Shown here in pieces: positions 26,303 to 35,921 of a stretch of 64,000 nucleotides of DNA (position 1 is its first letter; the number at the start of each line of letters is the position of its first letter). Source of the stretch: Metabacillus endolithicus (lineage in GTDB: Bacteria > Bacillota > Bacilli > Bacillales > Bacillaceae); contig NZ_CP095550.1 of the NCBI RefSeq assembly GCF_023078335.1, positions 1 through 64,000 of the forward strand, given 5' to 3'. Under the pieces are notes generated by a model. The model was not told where the DNA came from. It made no database searches and saw only the letters and a list, made by a program, of their open reading frames with translations. The translations under genes were made by a program, and so were the position numbers.

Positions 26303-27226
26303 TTATATTGTAGCTTCTTTGTGTAAAACCGATTTAATACTCAACTCCAATGGTGAATAATTCCCGTCTGCCCGGTTTATGTTAATTCTTTCAGTTAGTG
26401 GAGTAGTCCGATTACACATGAAACGAGGAATGCCTGAATGATTCTGTGAAGCAGCATGATATAAAAACGGGTGGCATAAAATCACATCTCCAGGGTTTCC
26501 GGTGGTTTCAATCACCTGAAGCTTGATACCATCTTCATCAACAAACGGATTTTCCATAAATTTCTCGATCCGATTTTCTTCATCATTCGTTGTGTTATCC
26601 TTTTTAGAGCCTGTTAATTCGGAAAACCACGGGTGCTGCTTATTCAAAGCACGGATGCCTTCTTCAAGCTCAATTCCGTCATGTTGCTGGGAAAGAAATT
26701 TTGCTATCACTTTATGTGAACCTTCTGCCACAAGTGTGCCTCCACCTTGTTTTCCTATTTCAGAGAATAAATTTAAGCAAAGTAGCCCTTGTTCAGGACT
26801 GTCAATATAATGGTGAAATTGAATACCATCCCAATGCCATCCTGTAGTCGGTACATTCCATGGTTTGAGAGCACCTTGAGAAAAATTAACTGGCCACCAT
26901 CCATAGCCAACCTTCTTATCACTCTCTCCATATACTGTCCTGTCCGCCCATCGCCCCTCCCCGACAAGATCTTCAATGGCATCTGCTAATCTTTTTGTAT
27001 TACATTTCTGGAATTCATCATGTTCATAGGTTTCATTTAATTGAACCATTTCTTCCTTCCAAGTTGAACGATCATTCTTTGTAACTCCTCGTTTTTCAAC
27101 ATTTTCCCAAACAATTTTTTGAGCTTCTAACGCCACCTCTTTAGGAAATGCTTGTTCAACCTTTACCCAGCCTAATTCAATGAACTGATTAACTTGCTCT
27201 TGAGTTAACACCTTATAATTTGTCAA
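26303..27226 (-). CDS. Phytanoyl-CoA dioxygenase (PhyH) family protein
   Basis: This 307-residue enzyme belongs to the Fe(II)/2-oxoglutarate-dependent PhyH family and probably hydroxylates a small molecule. The iron ligands are visible as HWDG (HxD, in TTGWHWDGIQFH) and His in CHPFLYHAAS; Arg in GIPRFMCNRTTP should bind 2-oxoglutarate. The start is a TTG with an ideal AAAGGAGG site seven bases upstream; the longer frame from 27259 has none. Substrate unknown: the sequence is longer and distinct from ectoine hydroxylase. It stands alone between terminators. Confidence 0.8.
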   Translation of the reverse strand: MTNYKVLTQEQVNQFIELGWVKVEQAFPKEVALEAQKIVWENVEKRGVTKNDRSTWKEEMVQLNETYEHDEFQKCNTKRLADAIEDLVGEGRWADRTVYGESDKKVGYGWWPVNFSQGALKPWNVPTTGWHWDGIQFHHYIDSPEQGLLCLNLFSEIGKQGGGTLVAEGSHKVIAKFLSQQHDGIELEEGIRALNKQHPWFSELTGSKKDNTTNDEENRIEKFMENPFVDEDGIKLQVIETTGNPGDVILCHPFLYHAASQNHSGIPRFMCNRTTPLTERININRADGNYSPLELSIKSVLHKEATI

Positions 27227-27862
27227 AGTACTTCCTCCTTTAAATATGGATAGATCCAAAAGAATAAAGCATATCTTTTTTAACCATTACTTACCTTCTT
27301 CCCACTATTTAGAGACTTTAGTTTTAACAGTTTTCACATGGTCGAAGATAAAATAATAAGGTGGTTCATCCTTCCTTTCGAAATAGATAACAAAAGAAAG
27401 TGCTTTCATTTATTGGTGCTGATGATCATGCTGCTTGCTTAGTATTCTTATATTATAATAGATTTCACTTAGTTTGTCTGTCAAATAAAGTAAGTTTGCT
27501 ATGTTTTTATATAAATTAGGATTTTACTTGGTTCGTAATATCATTTCCTAGAACAGTAAGGTTGTACTGTACAACAAATGACTTGGTTTTTACTATTTTT
27601 ACAATAGTCCCCATTACTTTAGATAGAAAAATTGTATTGAGTAAAGGAACAGACAGATAACACTCCTGAAGGTGACAATGCTGGGTTTATGTATTTTTAG
27701 ATGATGTGATTTAAACTCACATGATATCTTAAAGGGTTAACTTTTTTTGCCATTGAAAAATCCCCTAAAGGTAGACTATTAAGAACACAATACCATGCTC
27801 TCTTTTTTATCATGTCTACCCGTAGGGGCTAATAAAGCATATTATCATCTGTACTGAAAGGA
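27227..27862 (-). other. Intergenic, holding the tannase-gene terminator
   Basis: No gene is visible in 636 bases. At 27762-27828 CCCCTAAAGGTAGAC pairs with GTCTACCCGTAGGGG across a 37-base loop, followed on the minus strand by ATTTTTC; this is a plausible terminator for the tannase-like gene. The rest is AT-rich and unassigned; it includes the promoter of no recognised right-facing gene. Confidence 0.5.
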
Positions 27863-29665
27863 CTATCGGTTGAGACCAGGTCCTCCTGAACTCGGTTTGC
27901 ACTCGAAACTGCTTGCCACTTCCGGGTCGCCTTTTTTATAGCGAGCCACTAATGGATAAGAGCATAAAGGACGAGAACGGTCCGGTGCCCATGTGGAAGG
28001 TACCTCAGGGTTAACACCGCCTGGATTTCCCTCACCTCGCGCTGTCGCTATAATACGGTCCGGTGCCTTGCCGTATTCAACCCAATCGATTAAAGCGCCT
28101 AGGCCATCAAACTGGTCAGTTGCAGGACCGCCACTGACATGGCCCATGCCAGGCACCTCAAAATATCTGACGAACTCATCGGCTTTGTTCCGGTAGTTCG
28201 CGTCGAGTTCCTTGTACCAGCGCCTTGTGTCATCAGAGGAGAAGATACCGTCTGATGAACCGTGTGCCACGATCATTTTAGCTCCTGAATTCCGCAGGGT
28301 GTCCAAATTCGTTGGATCAGGCGGCGTCATAAATTCCATGGCACTCTCTGTATACAAATCGTTAGACTCATAGATAAGTTGCCATTTATTGTCCACATCA
28401 AAGCTAAGAGCATATTCCGGTGGCGTTTTTCCATTAAACCCTTCAGGGGGCGATAGGAAAATGTGGCTAACAGTTCCTGGATCGAGAGCAACGGAAATTC
28501 TGAACTTCCATAACCCCCACCCATTATGAACAAGTCCCGGATCAAATGGGAAAGAAGTGTAGATCTGTTCTCCTGAGCTAGTACGAGCGCCCGCAAAAAC
28601 ATCCTTCACGACTTGCTTCTGTTCTACCGTTAAGCAGGTGCCGTCCCGCTCCAACTCACAAGTAGGTACGTCTCGCTCAACGCTAAAGACTTTCTGGCAA
28701 CGTTCAGTGTCCTGTACGATTCCGTCGTTTAGCCGATCAAGACCATCACAACGGTCTAAAATCGCCTCTGCGATAACTTGACGCTCGGCCAAAGGTAGCG
28801 CTGTCTCCAAGTTGTTTATGTCTGTTGCAACCTTTGCCCATTGTTGAACTCCCCACAGCTGGGCTACCGCGGACTTGGGCAAGTTAAATCCTGGCGCTAT
28901 GGCTAAAAAACCATCGTACTGATCTGCATAGCGTGAAGCAGCGACCATGGTGTGACGCCCGCCATTTGAGCCTCCGGCAATATATGAGCGGTCAGGCTCG
29001 CGTCCATACGCAGCTTCAATCAAGCTCTTAGCCATAGGTGTAAGCGTTCCGACTGCTTGGTAACCGAAGTCAAGACGTGCCTGCGGATCAAATCCGAACC
29101 CAACGTTTTGAGCTGAAGTGTGACCTGCGTCCGAGCTAATGACAGCAAAGCCCTTTTGCAGTCCGTTTTCCAGCGGGCCGCCTCCGATACTTCCATTTGC
29201 TGTTACGACGTTGCCATCCGCTCCACCATTTGCTTGATAGAGGAACCGTCCCGCCCATTCAACTGGAAGCCGCATTTCAAAACCGATAGCATACGTCTGA
29301 CCATCTACAGAGCTCACTCGCTCGTTCATTTTTCCCTTGACGAGACAATGCTCGCCAACAGGCTTACCGGCATTGGACAGTGTTCCATCTGCAATAAGCT
29401 CTGCCGATGTGATAGTGGTATTATTAAACTCAAACGTTTCTAGCAGATTCACACACTGCTTCAGATTGCCTGGCTGTGCTGGAGCAAGCTGTGGAATTTC
29501 ATCTTTTGCCCCACCTTTAGTTGTAGGTTTGTTTGTATTTTCTTCTTTTTCGGATTCACCTACTTTTAAAACGCTTACACTTTCTGCAAAAACACTAGAA
29601 GGAATTAACGACATGATGACAAGAACTACTGTTAGTAGAATGGAAAAACGTTTTTTCTTGTTCAT
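27863..29665 (-). CDS. Secreted tannase/feruloyl-esterase family protein
   Basis: The 600-residue protein begins with a signal peptide (KKKRFSILLTVVLVIMSLIP, cleavage near SVFA-ES at residue 27). It is followed by a low-complexity linker and a tannase-family alpha/beta-hydrolase domain. The nucleophile motif is AGGSNGGRHTMVAAS; YDGFLAIAPGFN follows. The acid lies in the MIVAHGSSDGIFSSDDT region, and the base is His in VPGMGHVSGGPATDQFD. Paired cysteines (CEL..GTCLT) match the family's disulfides. Such enzymes cleave galloyl or feruloyl esters of plant polyphenols outside the cell. A GAAAGGAGAAAAT site precedes the ATG. Most of the coding region is clearly more GC-rich than its neighbours, which suggests acquisition by transfer, while the signal-peptide end is AT-rich. 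Confidence 0.85.
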   Translation of the reverse strand: MNKKKRFSILLTVVLVIMSLIPSSVFAESVSVLKVGESEKEENTNKPTTKGGAKDEIPQLAPAQPGNLKQCVNLLETFEFNNTTITSAELIADGTLSNAGKPVGEHCLVKGKMNERVSSVDGQTYAIGFEMRLPVEWAGRFLYQANGGADGNVVTANGSIGGGPLENGLQKGFAVISSDAGHTSAQNVGFGFDPQARLDFGYQAVGTLTPMAKSLIEAAYGREPDRSYIAGGSNGGRHTMVAASRYADQYDGFLAIAPGFNLPKSAVAQLWGVQQWAKVATDINNLETALPLAERQVIAEAILDRCDGLDRLNDGIVQDTERCQKVFSVERDVPTCELERDGTCLTVEQKQVVKDVFAGARTSSGEQIYTSFPFDPGLVHNGWGLWKFRISVALDPGTVSHIFLSPPEGFNGKTPPEYALSFDVDNKWQLIYESNDLYTESAMEFMTPPDPTNLDTLRNSGAKMIVAHGSSDGIFSSDDTRRWYKELDANYRNKADEFVRYFEVPGMGHVSGGPATDQFDGLGALIDWVEYGKAPDRIIATARGEGNPGGVNPEVPSTWAPDRSRPLCSYPLVARYKKGDPEVASSFECKPSSGGPGLNR

Positions 29666-29848
29666 ATATTTTCTCCTTTCATTTTCGCTTGCAAAGCAGT
29701 TTATTATCGTTATAGGGTTATAAAGCTTTTATTTACCTCCTCTTAAAAATTATCACCACACAAGAATTGTACATAATATTCAGAAAGTTAATAAGCCTTA
29801 TAGTGTAGGAATTCAAACTTCAAAATTCCTACATAGTAATTAAAGGAT

Positions 29849-29962
29849 TTAACGACCTACGAAATAATAAACCTCTTTATCTTTTATAGAATGCTGATGT
29901 TTTAATTCTATTGCTTCAACATCATTTGCTAGAGATTGTATTAATTTATTTATGTTATTCAT
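29849..29962 (-). CDS. Possible 37-residue small protein
   Basis: ATG at 29962 opens MNNINKLIQSLANDVEAIEL, and the frame ends KDKEVYYFVGR at 29849. The codon pattern looks like coding sequence, but the ribosome binding site (GAGAAA) is weak. It lies between the tannase gene and a toxin-antitoxin unit. I do not recognise it. Confidence 0.3.
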   Translation of the reverse strand: MNNINKLIQSLANDVEAIELKHQHSIKDKEVYYFVGR

Positions 29963-29997
29963 TTTTCTCAATAAAAGAAATTCTTTCTATTCATTTG

Positions 29998-30026
29998 TTT
30001 TCAAACATTTATACCTTGGTTATAAT
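29998..30026 (+). promoter_or_regulatory. Promoter of the antitoxin RNA, copy 1
   Basis: TTTTCA, a 17-base spacer and TATAAT. The same boxes with the same spacing occur at 56334-56362 before the second copy, although the spacers differ, so the promoter is conserved. Confidence 0.65.
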
Positions 30027-30032
30027 AATAGT

Positions 30033-30177
30033 AGAGAAATCATAAACTAAAAAAGACTGTTCGGTGCTCTAACACCAAACAGTCATACAATAGCAGGTTC
30101 CCTTCAAGGGAGTCAGCGTACTAAGGTAAATGACTCACCCTATTGCACTCCAACGCTCAAGGGTGGGTTATTTTTTG
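30033..30177 (+). ncRNA. Antisense antitoxin RNA of a type I toxin-antitoxin unit, copy 1
   Basis: The RNA is predicted to start about seven bases after the TATAAT at 30021 and end at the hairpin ACTCACCC (30133-30140) / GGGTGGGT (30161-30168), which is followed by TTATTTTTT. It runs convergently to the toxin transcript and overlaps its 3' part, the arrangement of TxpA/RatA and BsrG/SR4 in B. subtilis. The overlapping hairpin GACTGTT..GGTG / CACC..AACAGTC (30055-30084) with A residues on its left is the terminator of the toxin mRNA on the minus strand. Confidence 0.65.
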
Positions 30178-30254
30178 TCTCTAAAAGATATGATCGACAA
30201 CACCAAACTTGCAAATGCTATCATTAGCATTATCGTTTGAAATACTGTCAACAT
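30168..30254 (-). CDS. Holin-like type I toxin, copy 1 (28 aa)
   Basis: The peptide MLTVFQTIMLMIAFASLVLS...ISFRDKK is one membrane helix with a charged tail, the pattern of the TxpA/BsrG/Hol_Tox family, which damages the cell membrane when over-made. The chosen ATG (30254) is nine bases from AAAGGGG; ATGs at 30260 and 30263 are too close to it. The leader contains ACCCC, which can pair with that GGGG and hide the site, a known control in this family. A TATAAT (30327-30322) gives the toxin promoter. A second intact copy lies at 56502-56588. Confidence 0.75.
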   Translation of the reverse strand: MLTVFQTIMLMIAFASLVLSIISFRDKK

Positions 30255-30410
30255 AAGCATCATCCCCTTTCTTACGGGGTAACGCTGACCACCCTTGAGT
30301 TTACCTATCTATTGCCATTCTATTATACTACAAAAAAGGAACGTGCGTTCGATATCGATTGCTATTTTTTTAAGTTTGTAATCCTCGTCCATTTCAGTGT
30401 CCTCTACCTA

Positions 30411-31418
30411 TTACCCCATTATTTCAGCCACAAGTTTGTGGGAGTATAGTCGGGCGTTGTGATCATAAACCATTGTGCTCACCATTATCTCATCTGCCTT
30501 CGTCTCATCTAAGAAGGATTGCAGCTTTTCCTTTACGTTGTTAGGACTCCCAATGATTGTGGAGCTTAATTGTTTTTCTAAAATTGCCTTTTCATATGGG
30601 CTCATGAGCTCATCTAAATTCTCTAATGGTGGTTGTAGCTTTGATGGTGTGTTCCTTATCATGTTTAGGAAGCTTTGTTTGATGGAACTGGCTAGCAATT
30701 CTGCTTCCTCATCCGTATCTGCCGCAATGACGTTTACTGCTACCATTGCGTAAGGCTCTTTATAATCCTCCGACGGTTGGAAGTTATCGTAATATAATTT
30801 TAGGGCTGGCAGTGTGTTTTCAGGTGAAAAATGACTGGCGAAAGCAAACGGCATCCCGAGTTGTGCTGATAATCTTGCACTAAATCCACTAGAACCTAAC
30901 AACCAAATAGGGATATTAGCTCCTTCACCAGGGATTGCTCGTACCGGTCCAGTACCTTGAAAATAGGCTTGTAGTTGTTCTAATTGTTCCGGAAAATCAT
31001 CGCCATTGGTGTAGTTTGCCCCACGAATAGCATGAGCAGTTTGTTGGTCAGTTCCCGGTGCACGCCCTAATCCTAAATCAATTCGGCCTGGAAACATCGC
31101 TTCGAGGGTTCCAAATTGCTCCGCGATTACCAGGGGCGAATGGTTTGGAAGCATGATTCCGCCGGAACCTACCCGAATAGTAGAAGTATGTGCTGCTACA
31201 TGGCCGATGACGATAGATGTTGCAGAGCTTGCTATGCCAGGCATATTATGGTGCTCCGCTAACCAGTACCGTTTATAGCCTAGTTTTTCCGTTAACTGTG
31301 CTAACTCTACCGAATGTTGAAAGGATTGGCCAGGCGTCCCTCCTTGCACAATGGATGCAAGATCAAGGACGGAAAAGGATATGTCGTTGATCGATTTACT
31401 CGGTCTATTTATTGTCAT
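30411..31418 (-). CDS. LLM-class flavin-dependent oxidoreductase
   Basis: The protein has 335 residues from the ATG at 31418. It belongs to the bacterial-luciferase-like monooxygenase family in the MsnO8-type subgroup: [20 protein letters not shown] near the start, [40 protein letters not shown] and [15 protein letters not shown] are the characteristic blocks. Such proteins use reduced FMN to oxidise unknown small molecules; most members have no assigned substrate. A longer start at 31463 lacks a ribosome binding site; the chosen one has GAAAGAAG upstream. It is a single gene; the toxin-antitoxin unit lies downstream. Confidence 0.8.
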   Translation of the reverse strand: MTINRPSKSINDISFSVLDLASIVQGGTPGQSFQHSVELAQLTEKLGYKRYWLAEHHNMPGIASSATSIVIGHVAAHTSTIRVGSGGIMLPNHSPLVIAEQFGTLEAMFPGRIDLGLGRAPGTDQQTAHAIRGANYTNGDDFPEQLEQLQAYFQGTGPVRAIPGEGANIPIWLLGSSGFSARLSAQLGMPFAFASHFSPENTLPALKLYYDNFQPSEDYKEPYAMVAVNVIAADTDEEAELLASSIKQSFLNMIRNTPSKLQPPLENLDELMSPYEKAILEKQLSSTIIGSPNNVKEKLQSFLDETKADEIMVSTMVYDHNARLYSHKLVAEIMG

Positions 31419-31911
31419 GGGATAACATCTTCTTTCATTTAAATTAATAGTTGGAATTGGCATGGATGTGTTTGTCTAGTATTGTGCGCTTTTCATATAG
31501 TAATTCACACCAGGATTAAAAAGCAACTTGTAAGTATCAGCATATAAAAAATGGTTAGAGACATATGTAACAATATCAATTCCCGTTTAACCGATTTCCA
31601 AATCATCAAGCATGGCCATGAAATAAGCTAATAACATAAAATAAGGGGAGAAATTCCTCTTAATATTGAAATAACACGAAAAATAGATAAAATAGACGGA
31701 AAGGTTCCGCCTATTTTATGGAAAAAGAAGAAAATGGACCATTTTACTTTGCTTAACCGGAAAAACTCCGCTTATATCACCCAAAACGAGTTCCATTCTT
31801 GATCTAAACGGAATAACTCCGTTTATTTAAATTCCCTTACTAATTAAGGATAACCTAGAAGGCCTCCTTTATTTATCCCTCACATATTCATTTCTTTTCG
31901 AACATTTAGTT
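31419..31911. other. Intergenic with three CGGAA-N-TCCG inverted repeats
   Basis: The 493 bases hold no gene. Three short inverted repeats of the form CGGAA, four to five bases, TCCG, then C/T-T-TAT occur at 31697, 31758 and 31809, all in the same orientation and 51-61 bases apart. They look like members of a dispersed repeat family or a set of protein-binding sites. Confidence 0.5.
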
Positions 31912-32706
31912 TTACTTCACATAGTTACAAAGCGTACCTATATTCTCCACTTCCACTACTACTGTATCTCCAGATTTCATTGGGCAGCTCCCTGAAGGTG
32001 ATCCTGTAGCTAGAACATCGCCTGGCTCAAGTGTCATCACTTGTGAAATCCAACTGATAAGATAAGGGATTGAAAGTGTCATTTGATTTGTATTGCCATC
32101 TTGTACTACATTTCCATTTAGGGTTGTAACAATTCTTAGATTGGTTGGGTCGATGCCTGTCACAATGTATGGACCCAAAGGACCAAATGTATCGAAACCT
32201 TTGCCTCTTGTAAACTGAGGATCTGATTTAGTAAGGTCCCTTGCAGTCACATCATTAAAAATCGTACAGCCAAAAAGATAATCTAATGCTTCTTCTTCTT
32301 TTATATTTCTGCCCCGTTTTCCAATGATTAGTGCTACTTCCCCCTCCAGTTCTACCTGTTCGGTTAAGGTAGTGGGTGGAAGGATGATTTCACCCTGATC
32401 CGGTATGATCGAGGAGGTAGGTTTTAAAAACAGAAACGGTTCACGTAGATTGGCCGTTCCTCCAGTCTCTTTTGCGTGTCCAGCATATGTCCAACCAAAA
32501 TTGACAATTTTCGATGGAGATACTGGTTCCAAAATCTTTACTTCATTATATTTAACCCTTACTCCATCATAGTTTATCTCATTGTTAACAATTTGTGTGA
32601 AATCACTAGACAATTGTACGATATCGTCACCATCAATAATTCCATAATACTCTTTTTCATAACGTTGATAACGAACGATTGATTGTGTTTTTTGTAATGT
32701 CTTCAT
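31912..32706 (-). CDS. Fumarylacetoacetate hydrolase-family protein
   Basis: This 264-residue protein has the FAH/HpcE fold. It shows the metal-binding motif VELEGEVALIIGKRGRNI (ExE), FNDVTARDLT, GKGFDTFGPLGPYIVT and LEPGDVLATGSPSG. The family contains 2-hydroxyhepta-2,4-diene-1,7-dioate isomerases, fumarylpyruvate hydrolases and oxaloacetate decarboxylases. Because the gene is next to an antiporter, aspartase and asparaginases, an oxaloacetate- or C4-acid-related role is attractive but inferred. The ribosome binding site is AAAGGGG, at 12 bases from the ATG somewhat far. Confidence 0.8.
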   Translation of the reverse strand: MKTLQKTQSIVRYQRYEKEYYGIIDGDDIVQLSSDFTQIVNNEINYDGVRVKYNEVKILEPVSPSKIVNFGWTYAGHAKETGGTANLREPFLFLKPTSSIIPDQGEIILPPTTLTEQVELEGEVALIIGKRGRNIKEEEALDYLFGCTIFNDVTARDLTKSDPQFTRGKGFDTFGPLGPYIVTGIDPTNLRIVTTLNGNVVQDGNTNQMTLSIPYLISWISQVMTLEPGDVLATGSPSGSCPMKSGDTVVVEVENIGTLCNYVK

Positions 32707-32870
32707 TTATCTAAAAACCCCTTTACTTATTTTAAAACTGTTTACGGTTTAATTTATTTTTATCATTATCTTTAGCTATCTCTAGGTAACCATGACTTTG
32801 ACTATTTTCATTTTCAGGCTTTCTAAAAAGGGGACAATTTAAAGATTCCTTGCCTTTATGGAGTGAAAAA

Positions 32871-32894
32871 AGTATTGAGGGATCCCTCAATACT
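32871..32894 (-). terminator. Terminator of the antiporter gene
   Basis: AGTATTGAGG and CCTCAATACT form a 10-bp perfect stem around GATC, followed on the minus strand by TTTTTT. It lies 30 bases beyond the antiporter stop. Confidence 0.85.
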
Positions 32895-32923
32895 CTTTAC
32901 AAAAAGCATTAATGATCATTGAA

Positions 32924-34336
32924 TTAAAATGTTTGTTGAATCTGCCCTTCCCCTTGCTTCTGTTTGACGTACCAAATACATTTCCCTGTATATCCATAAA
33001 TAATAGCTAGGGCAATTGACACAAAGCTTAACCACATAAATGGAACATAAGCAAAGGTAGAAACACCTAGAATACCAGCCATAAAGATTCCGTTGTCTGT
33101 CCAAGGAATCATCCCAGAGGTTAATGTTCCCCCAACTTCTGTGTTTCGTGCTAATACCCTTCGATCGATGTGTAAGTTGTCATAGCTTTCTCCCATAATT
33201 TTAGGAGTTAATATTAATGAAACATACATAGCGCAACCAAATACATTTGCAAAAAATGCCACAATTATAGTGGATAGTGTTACATTTCCAGCTGATGTTA
33301 AGAAACTATGAAACTTGGAAATGATCACTTTTAGAACTCCTAAATGCTCAAGAAGACCACCAAACCCTAAACCGAATATGATCACAGCAACTGAACCAAG
33401 CATACCTTCTATTCCACCACGGTTCAGAAGTTTATCCATAAACTCAACTCCTGTGTTAATAGAAAAACCGTTATAAGCAGTACCAACAGCATCGGGGACA
33501 TTCATGCCTTGGAACACTACTGCCCAGATGGCCCCAAGTAGAGCTCCAATAGCAATAGAAGGAACAGAAGGTTTTTTCATAGCTAGCATAACAATAACAA
33601 ATATAGCAGGTGTTACCATCCAAATTTGAATATTGAATGTATCTAGTAAAGCTAGCTTTAAAAATTCTACTTTTTCTAAATCTGTGTTATTGCCACCATA
33701 TATAAATCCTGCTACAGTAAAAAGAATTGCGGTAATAAGATAGGCAGGGATGTCTAGATATAGCATGGCACGTACGTGTGCAATAACTTCTACCTTTGAA
33801 AGAGAAGCAGCAAGTACGGTACTGTCAGAAAGTGGAGATAATTTATCACCAAAGTATGCTCCTGAAAGAACGGCTCCCGCTACAAGAGGCAGAGGCATAC
33901 CTAATCCTTCTCCAATTGCCATCATCGCGATTCCAGCTGTTCCCACCGTTCCCCATGATGTACCTGTAGCTAAAGAAGTAATTGAGCAGACAATTAATGT
34001 TGCTAATAAGAAAATACTTGGATGAATAAATTCCAATCCATAATAAATAAGCGTTGGTACGACTCCTCCTGCAATCCAAGTCCCGATAAGAGCACCAACT
34101 GCAACAAGTATCAATATTGCCTCAAGTCCGTTTGAAATTCCGGTTGTTATGGCTTTTTGCAGCTCTTCATAACGGTATCCTAATTTAAATCCAAGTAATA
34201 TCACAAGAAACCACGAAATAAACAGAGCTAACTGTATGGGTAAATCGAAAAAGGCAGTAAACGAAAAAACAATAACAAGAAACAACCCTAATGTACAAAC
34301 AATTTCTAAAATAGTTGGTAATCGTACACTTTTCAC
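32924..34336 (-). CDS. NhaC-family antiporter, probably MleN-like
   Basis: This 470-residue polytopic membrane protein has about 11-12 hydrophobic helices. Family features include SLATGTSWGTVGTAGIAMMA, GAYFGDKLSPLSDSTVLAAS and GGTLTSGMIPWTDNGIFMAG, characteristic of NhaC/MleN. In B. subtilis the ansAB operon is followed by mleN, a 2H+-malate/Na+-lactate antiporter; here the gene likewise follows an aspartase gene, so dicarboxylate exchange coupled to sodium is more likely than plain Na+/H+ exchange. The gap to the aspartase gene is about 100 bases without an obvious terminator, so it may be in the same transcript. Confidence 0.75.
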   Translation of the reverse strand: MKSVRLPTILEIVCTLGLFLVIVFSFTAFFDLPIQLALFISWFLVILLGFKLGYRYEELQKAITTGISNGLEAILILVAVGALIGTWIAGGVVPTLIYYGLEFIHPSIFLLATLIVCSITSLATGTSWGTVGTAGIAMMAIGEGLGMPLPLVAGAVLSGAYFGDKLSPLSDSTVLAASLSKVEVIAHVRAMLYLDIPAYLITAILFTVAGFIYGGNNTDLEKVEFLKLALLDTFNIQIWMVTPAIFVIVMLAMKKPSVPSIAIGALLGAIWAVVFQGMNVPDAVGTAYNGFSINTGVEFMDKLLNRGGIEGMLGSVAVIIFGLGFGGLLEHLGVLKVIISKFHSFLTSAGNVTLSTIIVAFFANVFGCAMYVSLILTPKIMGESYDNLHIDRRVLARNTEVGGTLTSGMIPWTDNGIFMAGILGVSTFAYVPFMWLSFVSIALAIIYGYTGKCIWYVKQKQGEGQIQQTF

Positions 34337-34440
34337 TTCTATTCCTCCAATAACAAATTAGTATGTATCTTCTAAAAATAGATATTTTCTCGTACGTAAC
34401 CCGTTTTCAAGATGATGCTAGATGTGTTGAAACCTTATCA

Positions 34441-35871
34441 TTACTCTCGATCAAAAAGTGAGACTCCTGCAATTCCTGGATTTGTCATTTCGTAAGGATT
34501 CAAAATCAAATCAAGCTCTTCCTCTGTTAGCACATCATATTGAAGGCACAGCTCTCTTACAGATTTACCCTTTAAAATAGCTTCTCTAGCAATTCGTGAG
34601 ACTACTTCGTACCCTAAGTGAGGATTAACAGCTGTTATAATACCAACACTCTTTTCTACGTATTCCCTCATTCTATCTTCATTTGCTTCAATGCCTATTA
34701 AACAGTAATCTGTAAAGCTTCTAAAACCATTCCTCATAATACTGATAGATTGTAATAAGTTAAATACAAGGATAGGCTCCATTACATTTAACTCTAACTG
34801 ACCAGCTTCAGAAGCCAGACAAATTGTATGGTCATTGCCTATCACCTGAAAGGCAATTTGGTTAATTAACTCTGGCATGACGGGATTGACTTTTCCGGGC
34901 ATAATAGAGGATCCAGGCTGGCGCGCCGGTAAACTAATTTCTCCTAATCCTGCTCGAGGTCCGGATGCCATTAACCGCAGATCGTTTGCAATTTTTGACA
35001 TGTTCATCATACAAACCTTTAATGCCGCAGATACCTCTGTATAAGCATCTGTATTTTGTGTTGCATCAACAAGATGTTCCGCGCCAACGATCGGAAACCC
35101 ACTTATATCTGCTAAGTAGCTTACAACATGTTTAATATACTTAGGATCTGCATTTAATCCTGTCCCTACAGCTGTAGCTCCCATATTAACCTCATATAAA
35201 TGCGTACGTGTTTGTTCAATTCTCTTAATATCACGTTCTAGTACGCGACTATATGCCTCAAATTCTTGACCAAGGCGAATGGGTACAGCATCTTGGAGGT
35301 GAGTACGTCCCATTTTTATAACATGGTCAAATTGTTTCGCTTTGCTTTTAAAAGCCTGGAGCATGTCGTTCATCGTATCAAGGAGCTGTTTTAACAAGTT
35401 AAGAGTGGCAATATGAATAGCTGTTGGAAACACATCATTTGTAGACTGTGACATATTCACATGAGAGTTTGGACTTAAGTGTTTATATTCACCCTTATGA
35501 TGGCCGAGTAGCTCTAGAGCACGATTGGCAATGACTTCATTTGTGTTCATGTTCATAGAAGTACCCGCACCGCCCTGTATCGGGTCAATAATGAAATACT
35601 CGTGCCATTTTCCTTCAAGAATTTCATCTGAAGCTCTAACAATTACTTCACCAATTCCACTATATAAACGTTTTGTATCCATATTGGCTAATGCGGCTGC
35701 TTTTTTTATCATGGCTAGGGCCTTGATCATTTCTTCATGTATTCTGTATCCGGTAATTGGGAAATTCTCGATTGCCCGCAATGTTTGTATTCCGTAATAT
35801 ACATGTTCTGGAATTTCTTTTTCACCAAGAAAATCACGTTCCATTCTATACCTTTGACCTGTTTCTCTCAT
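34441..35871 (-). CDS. ansB: Aspartate ammonia-lyase
   Basis: The 476-residue enzyme converts L-aspartate to fumarate and ammonia. The superfamily signature GSSIMPGKVNPVMPE is intact, together with GGAGTSMNMNTNEV, HVNMSQSTNDVFPTA and MGRTHLQDAVPIRLGQEF. It is close in length and sequence to B. subtilis AnsB. It lies downstream of the asparaginase genes, so asparagine can be taken to fumarate. I take the ATG at 35871 as start; an ATG further in (MERDFLGE) has AAAGG at better spacing and would give a slightly shorter protein. Repression by AnsR and induction by asparagine are expected from B. subtilis. Confidence 0.9.
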   Translation of the reverse strand: MRETGQRYRMERDFLGEKEIPEHVYYGIQTLRAIENFPITGYRIHEEMIKALAMIKKAAALANMDTKRLYSGIGEVIVRASDEILEGKWHEYFIIDPIQGGAGTSMNMNTNEVIANRALELLGHHKGEYKHLSPNSHVNMSQSTNDVFPTAIHIATLNLLKQLLDTMNDMLQAFKSKAKQFDHVIKMGRTHLQDAVPIRLGQEFEAYSRVLERDIKRIEQTRTHLYEVNMGATAVGTGLNADPKYIKHVVSYLADISGFPIVGAEHLVDATQNTDAYTEVSAALKVCMMNMSKIANDLRLMASGPRAGLGEISLPARQPGSSIMPGKVNPVMPELINQIAFQVIGNDHTICLASEAGQLELNVMEPILVFNLLQSISIMRNGFRSFTDYCLIGIEANEDRMREYVEKSVGIITAVNPHLGYEVVSRIAREAILKGKSVRELCLQYDVLTEEELDLILNPYEMTNPGIAGVSLFDRE

Positions 35872-35921
35872 CACTAATCAATACCCCACTTTCATTTACT
35901 AAATGAATAATAGTTTTAGAT

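Noticed and set aside
32924..34336. Plain Na+/H+ antiporter assignment
   Set aside because: The family name is NhaC, but the position behind ansB equals that of mleN in B. subtilis, so a malate/lactate-type exchanger is more likely; neither can be proven from sequence alone.
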